Source of the DNA: Asterella californica
Lineage: Eukaryota > Streptophyta > Marchantiopsida > Marchantiales > Aytoniaceae
NCBI GenBank assembly: GCA_036924285.1
Contig: JAYKYS010000011.1
Location: forward strand, 1,798,001 to 1,862,000
Length of the DNA: 64,000 nucleotides
Reading direction: 5' to 3'
Shown: positions 23,325 to 33,370 of the stretch, piece after piece
Layout: every line of letters starts with the position of its first letter
Position numbering within the stretch: the stretch's first letter is position 1
Position numbers and translations under genes: made by a program
Notes under the pieces: model-generated
What the model was told of the DNA's origin: nothing
What the model saw: the letters and a program-made list of their open reading frames with translations, nothing else
The model's database searches: none

Positions 23325-25067
23325 TCACGTACTCCCTCCGCTAGAACCCTGCAAGAAGTTGCTTGTGAAAAGACCTGACAACAACGAAGACTGCGGGAGC
23401 AGACTTGGAACGGCTTGCGAGTATGAGTGCGAGGGCGGGAACAGACCTGGAGCGGCTTGCGAGTATGAGTTCGAGGGTGCTGTCTCCGACCCTACTGTCT
23501 CCGACCCTACATTAGACTCCTCTGAAAACCGACCTTGCATTCCTGGCATAACGTGTCCTATCCCACTCCCATTTCCTCCGCTGCTCATGCCAGACGACAG
23601 TCTCGATATCATCCCACTCCCTATTCCCGAAGTGCCAGAGATATTATAGCCCGACGAATTATTCACGGACTGCTGCTGTTGCTGCAGCCCATAATTTTGG
23701 CTGGAAGAACTTAAATCGATCGAATCCAGCTCCCTGTGATTGTCAACGTCACCCAGAGGCATGGCAGGTGTGTGACCTGCAAACAAAGTAATGTGACCCA
23801 AAAGCTTGTCCTTTCTGGAAAAAGTTGTGCCACAAGAGCATTGCCATTTATCACATCCACAATGCTTCTCGTGTGTCTTCAAATCAGCAACCACAGAAAA
23901 CTTCTTGCTCTTGCACTTCTGGCATGACAGCATCTTGGGGCAGTGACTCCTCCTGTAATGATTCTTGACACACAACATCGTCTTGAGAGGTGCAAACTTC
24001 CGATGCTTCTTGTTGCGTTTGCAACCCGCATAAGGACACGAGTAGCGTCTCTCCTTCACAGCAACCTGGTCGTGTGCAGCTTTATCAGGCCTTGCCAATG
24101 CTGCAGGAGTCTTGTACTCATCTCCGTGCCCTCTCATGTGCATCCGGAGATTGGCATCGCGTTTGAATCCCTTTCCACAAATCTCGCAGAAATGGGTGTG
24201 TTCTGCGAGTATCTCCATTGCGTCCATCTCGATGAGTTCATACTCGGATGGGTCCAGTTTCTCTCCATCCCCATCGTCGTCCTCATCTCGTGAACGCCTT
24301 CGACTTGCGTCGTCATCCAATTGCGAGGACGAGCTTGTGATGGATTGATGAGGAAATCGCGCCATGACACTAGATTCCTGACCCCCACCCGCAGTCCCGA
24401 GAGTGTTCCTCGCACTGCCATTTCCCATCTGACCGTTAAGCACACTCCCGAGCTCCTTGTTCCGAAAATTCTGTCCCGGACTCGGACCAGCGGCTCCCTC
24501 ATCGGCTCCCCCGTCGCGGCCTAAAACTCCAGTAACGTTCCCCACGAGACCCGCACCCATATTTGTGAGTGAACTAGCCAAGTTATTGTTACCACTGGCT
24601 TGCATGCCAGGGAATTTATTTCCCATCGGATTACCCATAGCTTGATTGGTCATGGAAGCCAAACCCTGCTGGCTTCCCATGCTACAGGATCCTCTTTGCT
24701 GCTGGAAAAAGTTGTATGCCTGGGACGGCATTGAATCGCCCAAGTGCTGAATAATCTCACTGAGCTGACTAGGAGGCCCTGGGAAGTTGCTACACATGGA
24801 CTGCTGCTGACTGGAGACCGTTGGTACGGTTGGGCCCTGTTGGTGAGCTTGGGCTGCTGCAGGAAACATCGAACTAGCAACTGCAGCAAGCTGAGAGATC
24901 ATCGCCGCTGCAGCTACCTGCTGTTCCTGGGCCTGATTGTTACCAACTTGAGCCTGACCCGAAGCCAGTAAAGGAACGATAGCCTGTAGCTGGCCGATTT
25001 TGTGCTGGATGACCTGCAAAGCTGACATTATCGCCTCGGGAGAGCTACCTTGCATGTTCATGTTCAT
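23325..25067 (-). CDS. STOP1: STOP1-like C2H2 zinc-finger transcription factor (580 aa)
   Basis: This is a nuclear DNA-binding regulator of the plant STOP1 (SENSITIVE TO PROTON RHIZOTOXICITY) family, which activates acid- and aluminium-tolerance genes. The coding region is one uninterrupted exon. Zinc finger 1 is at C294-C297-H310-H314 ([20 protein letters not shown]). A longer CX4C finger begins at C344/C349 and ends at H370/H375. A C2HC finger is at C382-C385-H399-C403, and the last finger is at C410-C412-H425-H432. The block [20 protein letters not shown] before finger 1 is also family-typical. The N-terminal half is rich in Q, G, N, S and A, and the C-terminus in G and S; these are probably disordered. 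Stops TGA and TAA lie in frame just upstream of the ATG in MNMNM, which fixes the start region (three nearby Met codons). No damage is visible. The residue count is somewhat above the roughly 500 of Arabidopsis STOP1, from low-complexity expansion. Confidence 0.93.
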   Translation of the reverse strand: MNMNMQGSSPEAIMSALQVIQHKIGQLQAIVPLLASGQAQVGNNQAQEQQVAAAAMISQLAAVASSMFPAAAQAHQQGPTVPTVSSQQQSMCSNFPGPPSQLSEIIQHLGDSMPSQAYNFFQQQRGSCSMGSQQGLASMTNQAMGNPMGNKFPGMQASGNNNLASSLTNMGAGLVGNVTGVLGRDGGADEGAAGPSPGQNFRNKELGSVLNGQMGNGSARNTLGTAGGGQESSVMARFPHQSITSSSSQLDDDASRRRSRDEDDDGDGEKLDPSEYELIEMDAMEILAEHTHFCEICGKGFKRDANLRMHMRGHGDEYKTPAALARPDKAAHDQVAVKERRYSCPYAGCKRNKKHRKFAPLKTMLCVKNHYRRSHCPKMLSCQKCKSKKFSVVADLKTHEKHCGCDKWQCSCGTTFSRKDKLLGHITLFAGHTPAMPLGDVDNHRELDSIDLSSSSQNYGLQQQQQSVNNSSGYNISGTSGIGSGMISRLSSGMSSGGNGSGIGHVMPGMQGRFSEESNVGSETVGSETAPSNSYSQAAPGLFPPSHSYSQAVPSLLPQSSLLSGLFTSNFLQGSSGGST

Positions 25068-25084
25068 GAATTATTGTCAAGCGT

Positions 25085-25440
25085 AGTATAAGCAAAACAA
25101 GCTTCGACCAAGACCCTGGCCACTCATCTTTACAATTTACCCAGTCCAGATGTTCTCCATAACATGACAGAACGGAAGTATATAGGTCTATGTGGTTAGC
25201 AGTGCATTGCAAGAACTACCCACATACACCTCAGGTAACTCGTATATCTGAAAACCCAAAGAAGTGCACAGCAAGAATGACAGAGTTTGAATGTGGAAAA
25301 TACTCCTATCCCCTATATCAAGTTCGGAATAACTGAGGGCTGATAGAAATCAGACTTTGAACAACGAGTAAATGGAGAAAGTCCACTTAAAGTAGAAGCA
25401 TACGTTCAACAAATGAAAACATCGATAGCAGCTTTATAAA
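25085..25440. repeat. Direct repeat bracketing the STOP1-like gene, copy 2
   Basis: This is the counterpart of 21,915-22,312 in the same orientation. It starts only some 20 bases upstream of the STOP1-like start codon, so it would form the gene's proximal 5' leader or promoter. Shared phrases include GCTTCGACCAAGACCCTGG and ACGAGTAAATGGAGAAAGTCC. Confidence 0.7.
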
Positions 25441-25959
25441 GCTAACAACGTAACATTTAACATAACAGGCAAGGAAACCAGAACATATTAAGGGTCTATA
25501 CTATGCAGACCATGAACAAGATGTAAACTAAAGATAGGCAGTGGCAAGAAAGTGGCATTTTACGCAGAACACCATACGCAAACAGTTTGAGAAGAGTTAC
25601 AGCGATAAGTAGAGCAAAGTGAAGAACCTCAACCAAAACAAAGAAAGGAAGGTAGGACACACATCTTAGTTACAAGAGTCATGGGGCAAGCTACAAGCAT
25701 AGATCAATCTTTAAAATGCCAGTTGAACATTAGCTAATTACCAGATATGCGCCAAGCATGCAGGTATCCATATTTTCACTGGATGCACCGCGACCTTGTC
25801 TGTGACTTCGTCGGCACCACTGTGACGATCCAAAGGAACGGCACAATATGGCACAATATGAAAATCCCGTGGAAAGGACGCCACCGGTAGCAGAAGGATG
25901 TATGATCGTCCACGAGCATGCCAGTTCAGTGGAGCAACAAGAACCACGCTCTAGCACAT
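25441..25959. other. Upstream region of the STOP1-like gene, nothing recognised
   Basis: ORFs at 25,730-25,969 on the minus strand overlap in two frames and show no domain. This may be 5' untranslated or intronic sequence of the STOP1-like gene; no splice signal could be assigned with confidence. Confidence 0.3.
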
Positions 25960-26800
25960 AGTAGTACATATATTCATCCGTCGAGAATGGGAGATATTCT
26001 CAAGGACCACTTTCTAGTATAGAGGTAACACGCAATTAGCCCGGCCAAGTACATATATTCATACGTCGAGAATGGGAGATATTCTCAAGGGCCACTCTCT
26101 AGTATAGAGGTAACACGCAATTAGCCCGGCCAAGTACATATATTCATACGTCGAGAATGGCAGATTTTATCAAGGACCACTCTCTAGTACAGAGGGAAAT
26201 ACAGGGCCAAGTACACAGTAAGTATCCAATAGGGGCCGAATGTGCGCTGAACTGTCAAGCTAAGTTAGCGACTTGTTTGTAACCGAAGGGTGTGCCGACG
26301 GGAATGTGCAGTAAGATGCCCTTTCCAGATAAGGTTCCTCTTGGTATAGAGTGTGATGCAGAGTGCAATGCAACCGAGAAAGATGCAACGTGACTGATTC
26401 TAACAACATCAAGTGCAACTAGCCCAGCCAAGTACATAGTAAGAAGCAATTAGGGGCCGAATGTGCGCTAACAATGCCGACTGGAGTTATATTCATACGT
26501 CGAGAATGGCAGATATGCTCAAGGACCACTCTCTAGTATACAGGTAGCACGCAATTAGCCCAGCCAAGTACATATAATCATACGTCGAGAATGGCAGATT
26601 TTACCAAGGACCATCACAGCGCGAAATACGGGGCCAAGTACATAGTAAGTAGCCAATAGGGGCCGAACGTGCGCTAAACTGTCAAGCGAATTGTTTGTAA
26701 CCGAAGGGTGCCCATGGGAATGTGTAGCAAGAGGCACATTTCCAGATAAGGTTCCCCTTGGTATAGAGTGTGATGCAGAGTGCAATGCAAGCTACAGATG
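25960..26800. repeat. Compound minisatellite, 84-86 bp unit in a 434-bp higher-order repeat
   Basis: The string TCGAGAATGG starts at 25,981, 26,065, 26,151, 26,500 and 26,585. Each is preceded by a TACATATATTCATACG-like phrase and followed by AGAT..CAAGGACCA and CTAGTATAGAGG. A second block (CCAAGTACATAGTAAG, GGGGCCGAA.GTGCGCT, TTGTTTGTAACCGAAGGGTG, CCAGATAAGGTTCC.CTTGGTATAGAG) follows at about 26,200-26,380 and again at 26,635-26,785, so a unit of about 434 bp was itself duplicated. Copies differ by scattered changes. There is no coding frame. Confidence 0.85.
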
Positions 26801-28860
26801 AGAAGGAAAGGTGACAACCAAAGTTGGACACATTTCCAGTTTAGCAAGTCTTAGTGGGTCAAAGGTATCGATTCAGTTCGAAACATCTCTGACTCGGAGA
26901 CAGTGTTTGTGTGATGATAGGCCAGTGAACTTGGCACAACGCTGATCCCTAAACGAATAAACCATCGAACAGGTAGAAACACATACGTAAGCAACCAAAA
27001 TAGCTTCACTTACGCGTTCCCAAGCATCCAAGAAGGACTGAACCAAGGTACGAGTAGAGTCATTACCTGGGAAGAAAGTAAAAAGTTCATCGTGAGGCGG
27101 GGAACGAACTGCAACAAAGAGAATAGAGTGCTTAGAAGGACCGCACTGTACACGAGGGCAACGATTCCAAGGAGTAGGCTGGCTATGTTCACTATCCTGC
27201 TTAAGGGTCTTAGTCCCCTGACGACATCATGGTTGCCAGAAAAGGTGTCAGTTTGAACATGTAGACCAGAAAATGGCGTTCGGATAGCGTGAAAAACCAT
27301 GGAAACTGAGGACAGGGTGATCCTTAAGTATCTTAAGAAGGGAGACAATGCCTGCGTAGAATATACAGGTAACGTATAACACTATGTTTAAGGCCATGAA
27401 CAAGTGAGTATTGGAGTGTAAACATTTTGAACTTTACCAGTATACACTTGGGCTCAGAGGATAACATAAAGACGAAACAAACCAAAAGACTAGAAGGAAC
27501 ATGCTGCACAAACGGCAGACAATACAACTGTACTGTAATACATTATTCCGCTCCAGAGAGATTCTTACTCGGAATGGCCTTTCCCACCCTTCGACAAATT
27601 GTGAATCACAAGCCACAGCGATCTCTCACCACCTTCAGCTTGAAAAGGGGAAGTGCCTTTAGAAGTCCGGACAGGAGAGAAGTACAATACCTAGGAACAC
27701 CGATATTCGACATACAGGACTCTTGCTCAGAGTTTTCTCAACAAGGGCATGAACGTGAGTGGAAAAGAAGTTCATTTCAAAACGGAACCGCATTTCAGAA
27801 AACTTGCATATACGTTCTGCAGTTGGGACGGTACGGCCGTTCAAGACGAAAATCTTAGACAGCACTGACTGGACTCACTATTAGGCAGATATTACTGGAA
27901 AGTGAATCTGACATGATTCCGACCGGTTACAACCGAGTTATATTCTTCTGATCTCTTGCTGCTACTGTACTGTTCTCCCTAGATGCATAAAATGGTAGAC
28001 AAGATCCACGACGTGACACGAATCTTGCAGGTGAGGAATCGATTCCACATTCATGTCCCCATGATTTCAGTTTACTCCCAACAGAGGAGAAAGGAACGTC
28101 AAATTCAACTACTTATTTGTCAGCAACGGCCGCGCTTCGTGAACCAGTGCGTTCAAGGCAAGTGTCCGAAACTAGAGCCTTCCAGTCTCAGGGGAAGAAC
28201 AATGTATTCTTTGACTTAACTTTATGCAAGGCAGCCTATATCACCAGGAAAAGACGAATGATAAAAAAAATTTGTATCTAAACGTACCATCGAACAGCCG
28301 GAAGAAACTCACACTGCATCACTTCACCTCCGAGGCAGCAAACGGGATCGCCGATCAAGGACCGTGCCTTCTTCCCACAAGAACACACTTCCATCTTTCC
28401 TTCCATCGATCAATCTGAAACAGCACCACTGCGATGATCAACAGTCAATCAATCGATCCATCGACAGAACGTGGTGGCGGGATCCGAGCGCTGAAAGCTG
28501 TAGCCGAGCGGGTTAGGCCAAAAGAATTGCACCAGACTCAGAACTGCGACGCTGTCTTAAAATCGACTGAACTCCAAAACACTATCTGGAAACAGACCAG
28601 CCTGAAGCTCATCAATCGACGTATATTTCTGTAAATTACTATCGGAGGATCGAGATCATTACCTTGCACGACCTGAAGGAGGAACTAGGGCGCGGGCGTG
28701 CACTCGCGTGACACTGTTTTCAGTGGCCAGAGGTAGTGTATGACTGGTTTTCGCTGAAGGCTTCATGTCACGCTAGTACAGTAGCTCGTCTTCTCTTCTG
28801 AAGTTCTGATGTATGAACGGAATGACCGGATGTCCTGTTAATATCGGACAATGTTCCCAC
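26801..28860. other. No gene recognised; contains a block repeated at the window's right end
   Basis: Short ORFs only, including a 143-codon plus-strand ORF at 27,427-27,858 without motifs that overlaps ORFs in the other frames. About 28,300-28,620 has a moderately GC-rich, CpG-containing composition that could be a promoter or first untranslated exon for the minus-strand STOP1-like gene, but nothing decides this. Confidence 0.3.
27145..27395. repeat. Block shared with 63,745-64,000
   Basis: Long matching strings in the same order and orientation: GAGGGCAACGATTCCA, AGGAGTAGGCTGGCT, CATGGTTGCCA, TGTCAGTTTGAACATGTAGA, AAATGGCGTTCGGATAGCGT, GGGTGATCCTTAAGTATCTT and TACAGGTAACGTATAACACTA. The match runs up to the window's right edge, so the second copy probably continues beyond it. 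Confidence 0.85.
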
Positions 28861-28879
28861 TCATGGAGGTTCGGGTGGC

Positions 28880-29335
28880 ATCAGGTTTGATGCTGCTTCC
28901 ACAAGATCCCGGTCGCCGGAGCTACAGTACCGTTCTACCGAAACTCCGTTCTCAGGAACTCGAATCTTCGCCGTGTCTTGAAATCCGTCCGCAGGACGGA
29001 CGGTTATTTTCTAACTTCTGCTTTTTCTACAATATGACACCGGCTGAGGAGGTTATAATATTCTTATGCTATCTCCGCACAAGGTTCACTAAAAAGATTA
29101 TCATGCTTAATCCACGAGAAACCAACGTCTCTGAACCTCATAGGCCGGTGTTCTTTGCGGCGGTTTTAAAAAACAAGATCTCGGTCTCTGGAGCTACCGT
29201 TTTATCGAAACTCCGTTCTCAGGAACTCGAATCTTCGCCGTGTTTTGAAATCCGTCCTAGGATGGACGGTTATTGTTTAACGTCAACTTTTTCTACAATA
29301 TGAAACCGGCTGAAGAGGTTACAATATTCTTTGAT
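28880..29335 (+). repeat. 270-bp repeat family, about 1.6 units
   Basis: The phrase ACTCCGTTCTCAGGAACTCG is followed by AATCTTCGCCGTGT, GAAATCCGTCC, the palindromic CCGTCC-GGACGG core, TTTTTCTACAATATGA and GGCTGA.GAGGTTA. It occurs at about 28,940-29,060 and again at about 29,210-29,325 (period about 265). Between them lie ATTATCATGCTTAATCCACG, GAAACCAACGTCTCTGAACC and GGCGGTTTTAAAAAACAAGA. The same family is inverted at 57,745-58,130. An ORF of 150 codons across it is not thought to be coding. Confidence 0.8.
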
Positions 29336-29814
29336 TGCTCACTGTGAGAAAGCACGAAATTGTTTGGACTTGCAGATGATGAGAGAGATTGTCTCGAACA
29401 GAGTGAGCTTGATGCTGCGAATGGAAGAGTTCATAATCTCGACAACCAACGACGTCAAATTCTACCATTTCATATTTTCGATAAGTATCACAGCTAGTGA
29501 GTTTATGCACCGTCTTTGAATTTACATGACATCATGGGTAGTTCCTTGGACAGGATGAGAGTCCTCGATCAGCTATCAATAGATGACAGAGGCGTACGTT
29601 GACAGACTCAAGACAATGCAACTCCATCTCATACCATGCTCACTCTTGAAGTTGAGGCAGGGTCCAAGCCAAAGTCATGATGCCAAGTTATCTTCATAGC
29701 AAAAGCAGATTTGTGTGTCAGGATGGACAAGTGATTCATCTTATCGAAGTGAAGTGATTAGAGTATGAGTAGTAGAAAAGATCTGCAAGTTTGAAGAAGA
29801 TGTTGACTAGCCAA
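29336..29814. other. No gene recognised
   Basis: No supported ORF is present. Given the downstream Myb/SANT-like fragment, this could hold eroded 5' coding sequence of a PIF/Harbinger element, but I see no motif. Confidence 0.3.
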
Positions 29815-30135
29815 ATGAAGCTTGCGCTCATCGAGTTGTATTTGAGGTCGAAGGGCATTGTAATCAGTGGCACTTCACAAATAAAGAAACAACTGGAAAT
29901 GATGATAACTGGGTATAGCAAACTCTCCATCATGGATGTAGAGAAATAGAAACTTGAAATGGATAGAGAAAAGCTAGTGTTATATAGAGAGCTTGAGGTG
30001 CAGAAGTTAGCCGTAGAGCATAGTAAACTCGAGAATGTTAACTTTCGATCCGGTCAAATTGTGAACGTGCTAGACAAGATGGCATGTGCGTTTGTTGATA
30101 TAGGCAATGCCCTTAACCACCAGAGAAGAGGATAG
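29815..30135 (+). pseudogene. Coiled-coil C-terminus of a possible Harbinger accessory protein
   Basis: An ATG at 29,815 opens a frame read as MKLALIELYLRSKG.. for 44 codons. It meets one TAG (29,947-29,949), then continues in the same frame to TAG at 30,133-30,135. The second part reads as a charged heptad-like helix (DREKLVLYRELEVQKL, then KMACAFVDIGNALN). PIF/Harbinger elements carry a second gene for a Myb/SANT-like DNA-binding protein whose tail is often such a helix, and this lies about 400 bp before a Harbinger transposase relic in the same orientation. That link is inference. A trihelix-type host gene fragment is the alternative. Confidence 0.4.
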
Positions 30136-30541
30136 TTCTAGACTGAAGTTTACCTTAGATTTTTCTGAAAGTTTATAGCCAATTTTGAAGATATTTTGCT
30201 ACGGTTTTGCTTTGCCTCAGATGTGTATGTCAAGTTTCGGCTCGTAGCCTACTTGCACTGATACTTGTTCAGGTTCAGTTCAAGGCTATTAAATCTCAAA
30301 GTTTGTTGATTTACTCATCATCATGTTCTGGAATTATTGCTTCAGGTCTAACATGTGTGATTGTTGGGATTTTTTCTGTAGTTAATAGTCACCCAAAAAG
30401 TTGATAGTGGAATAAAGCTATTGCACGGTCTTTCTCCTCAACTATGTAATACAAATTTTGCCTAAGCTGACTCTTCTAATGTGCACTTTACATGAGACCT
30501 TGACTTGCCATTCTGTTCTGGACGCTTCTTGCTTTATGTCT
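30136..30541. other. Spacer between the two Harbinger-type fragments
   Basis: T-rich sequence with no motif. The string TGTCTGCAG ending at 30,545 just before the transposase frame resembles a 3' splice site. Confidence 0.3.
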
Positions 30542-31279
30542 GCAGATCTTCAAGAGGTAATAGTGATAATTATCACTGCAGTTGTGATGGATATTGACCT
30601 TGTCATAGAATGGTTGAATTTGGAATAGTCTGAAGAGGTAGAAGATGAGCTTGTGCAAGTTTCAGAGGATGTGAGGATGCTCTCACCCGTGTTATGTTCA
30701 CTGTTCAACAAATAATCATAGCACATCTCCAGCGAACTGGACTGATTGCATGGTGGGTTAAGCTAAGATCACTAATCTGATTTGAGTTCTACTAGTGGAA
30801 GAGTTACGATGATCAGTGTTGGGTGAGGATGATCCGTATGCCTAAAATGTTATTTCAGGAAACTTGTAGTATATTTGGTAACATATTGTAAAATCGAATA
30901 CTCGTTGGAGGAAGGCAGTTCTAGTAGAAGTTCGGATGGGGATAACATTGCTCCAACTTGTCATTGACATGACACACTTTCACATAAGTGAAAGATTTGG
31001 TATAAGTGAGACCACCTCTCAGGAAGTACTTTTTCGATGTAGTTCGAGCAGTTGATTAGTTTTGGATCCGCTATTCATTTAGTTGTCTAGAGTGATGGCT
31101 ATAGAGCGAGTTAGTCAAGGTTTTATGAGAAAAGCTAGTCTTCCCAGTTGTCAGTGTGCTCTAGACGGATATCATATAAAATCAAGGCCTCTCCGGCTAG
31201 AGATCTACCTCTAGATTATTTCAACAAAAAACAATACTATTCTTTAGTGTTGCAATGTGTATGCGATGTTGATGAGCGG
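30542..31279 (+). pseudogene. PIF/Harbinger transposase relic, 5' half
   Basis: This is a relic of a DDE transposase of the PIF/Harbinger type (DDE_Tnp_4 family). An N-terminal acidic part (VMDIDLVIEWLNLE, one stop, then SEEVEDELVQ) is near 30,580-30,660. From 30,896 the frame reads NTRWRKAVLVEVRMGITLLQ and, a few residues on, ISERFGISETTSQEVLF, the helix-turn-helix block of the family. The first catalytic aspartate block ALDGYH is at about 31,167-31,184, and DYFNKKQYYSLVLQ with CDVDER follows up to 31,279. At least two frameshifts and several stops are present. At 31,279 the frame is cut by the outer gypsy element and resumes at 48,957. Confidence 0.8.
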
Positions 31280-33292
31280 TGTCGTGTCGTGGACCGGCTC
31301 CTATCTGAAATTCAGACTTCGATGCTTGTCGCTCCAAAGACACTCATGAGAAAGACAAGCTAGACCTTAGCTTACGGGCTTTTGGCATCATTTCATATCT
31401 CCATTTTCATCGCATAGATGGGTAGAGCTCCTTGTCAGCTTTCCATAGACACTTCGTCTACTTCGTTTGGACGCCTAGTGGAGGAGTTACAAGACTCGAA
31501 AGATGGAGAAAACAAGCTAGGCCCCAGCTTACGGACTTTTGGCACAACTTCGGATCTTCGCTTTCATCGCATCAGTGGATAAAGCTCTTTGTCAGCACTC
31601 CATAGGCACTTCGTCTACTTCGTTTGGACGCCTAGTGGAGACGTTACAAGACCCGAAAGATGGAGAAGACAAGCTAGGCCTCAGCTTATGGACTTTTGGC
31701 ACAACTTCGGATCTCCACTTTCATAGCATCAATGGGTAGAGCTCGTTGTCAGCTTTTCATAGGCACTTTGTTTACTTCGTTTGGACGTCTAGTGAAGAAG
31801 TTATGCGACTCGAAAGAAGGAAAAATCAAGCTAGGCCTTAGTTTACTTGCTGACTGGGTATTTGAGGCTTCAGGCGTTATATCAAAGACGCAAGGGGCCT
31901 GTTTCATTAGTATTGAGAGAACTTCGTACGTACAAAGACTGATACAAGGGGGCTGCTTAAAGGGCTTGCTTGTTCCTGCGACTTGTCGTTGGACATTTTG
32001 GAGAATTGGGAAGTCCAATACACGCGCGCAAGGTGTCATCGGGTTCAGATCTGTGCAAGCTACGCATAGGTTAAGACGGTTTGAGAAGAGACGGATCAGG
32101 GGATGTGTACTGAGAGAAATTGAGACACAGGAAAGAGATTTGAGAATTTCAGTTATCTGTGAAGGAGAGTTGGACCGTTCGGGCCGTTCCGGAGTTCAAA
32201 CTTGCTGTCCTTGGATCCATCGGGATCAGAACACCGAGTTCTACAGGAAATTGAAGACGATACCAAGTTTCATCGGGCGGTTTAGGAGTTCTGAGTGAAA
32301 TAGGCTCGCAAGGAAGCGCTTGCATCAAGTTTTTCATCGCCTGCGGTATGAAGTTAGGTTGTTCTTCGCGATCGGTGAGCCAAGCTCTTCGTTCTTGGTG
32401 CCAGGAAGTCTTCATCTACGCATAGGAGAAGACAATATGTGGATTGGATTGTTGGTTTGGGTGAGGTGAGCGAGTTTGAGCCGCAGGGAGTCCATTTACG
32501 TCAGTTTTTTACAACCTACGATCAAATTTCTTGTGTGGTTTTGCAAGAGGAACTCCAGACGACTTGTTTGGAGTCTCGTTGGGTTCGTGATAGCTAGATC
32601 TATCTGCCAGGGAAGACGGATATCAGTTTAGATGATCCGTTTGTGCGGTGTGCGCAGTTTTAAGCCGCAGGGAGGAGTTTTTGAAGATTTGGTCACCTGC
32701 GACCAAAAATCGACGATATCTCGACTGTTGGGAGTCGGATCTGAAGGTTTCTTGGGTTAACGGAGTCAGCGGAGGAGACCCTATCGACGTCTGAAGTCCG
32801 TTCGACGAAAGGAGGAAGTTCACAGATAAGCTTTTTTTGATTTCTTCGCTACGGGTTTTGCTCTTTTGAGTTCGTTAGAGTTTTGTTTGGCTATATACAG
32901 CTTGTGGTAGCTAGCTTTAGCTAAGAACTTGTACATGGATTTGGTTTGGACTTGGGTTTGGATCGCGTGATACTGCTGTGGCTCTACTTGTTAGCAAAGG
33001 GAAGTTTCTCTTGCTTTGAGCTACGCTCCGGTGTTTTTGGGTCAGGGTTGAGAATCAGGGGTTGTTTTCAAGGGCTTTGAAGCATGTTACAAACCGCTTT
33101 GGTCTGTTTTTCAATTCTGTGCTTTTAGGAGAAAGAACCGGCAGTGTACATACATTTGGAGTTGGTATATATCGCAGCGTTCGTTTTTGTGGTTGTTTTT
33201 CTCTGTCTTGTCTCTGTTTCAGCACACAACATCTCCACAGTCAGGAACCTCGCGTTTTCCTGGACATCCTTCACGCAATATCCGACACGATA
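31280..33292 (+). repeat. Outer element 5' LTR (2,013 bp)
   Basis: It starts TGTCGTGTCGTGGACCGG and ends CCGACACGATA. The terminal TATCGTGTCG/CGACACGATA form of the 3' LTR shows a 10-bp inverted terminus. A TATA-like CTATATACA lies near 32,890. The early part holds three tandem repeats of about 157 bp. Confidence 0.92.
31360..31840 (+). repeat. Three 157-bp tandem repeats in the outer 5' LTR
   Basis: AAGCTAG.CC..AG.TTA phrases recur at about 31,360, 31,515, 31,672 and 31,830. Each unit contains GGACTTTTGGCA, TTTCATCGCAT, GGGTAGAGCTC.TTGTCAGC, CATAGGCACTT and CTTCGTTTGGACG. They sit where promoter or enhancer elements are expected in an LTR (U3). The 3' LTR has the same three units; the solo LTR at 58.8 kb has two. 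Confidence 0.85.
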
Positions 33293-33293
33293 T

Positions 33294-33308
33294 TGGTGGT
33301 GAACTCGA
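33294..33308 (+). other. Outer element primer binding site (candidate)
   Basis: TGGTGGTGAACTCGA lies one base after the LTR and begins with TGG, complementary to a tRNA CCA end. I could not identify the tRNA. The related decayed copy keeps TTTGTGAACTCGACGTGAA at the same place (about 52,036). Confidence 0.6.
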
Positions 33309-33370
33309 TGTGAAGGTCTGGGGTGGAGATTTCTTCTGTGTGTGAACTTTGAAGAAGAGATTGGCAGTCA

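Noticed and set aside
23173..23649. 158-codon plus-strand ORF at the end of the STOP1-like gene
   Set aside because: Its larger part is antisense to the low-complexity C-terminus of the zinc-finger gene; no independent motif.
24134..24502. 122-codon minus-strand ORF in another frame of the zinc-finger gene
   Set aside because: It is an out-of-frame shadow of the STOP1-like coding sequence.
25960..26800. Regularly spaced repeats resembling a CRISPR array
   Set aside because: Units are adjacent 84-86 bp minisatellite copies with similar, not unique, intervening sequence, in a eukaryotic context.
27427..27858. 143-codon plus-strand ORF upstream of the STOP1-like gene
   Set aside because: No recognisable motif, overlaps equally long minus-strand ORFs, and is partly beside a dispersed repeat.
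28501..28520. tRNA-Leu or Ser-like A-box phrase (TAGCCGAGCGGGTTAGGC)
   Set aside because: No matching B box, T-arm or acceptor stem follows at the required distance, so it is not a tRNA gene.
28851..29303. 150-codon plus-strand ORF
   Set aside because: It is produced by the 270-bp repeat family, whose other copy does not keep the frame.
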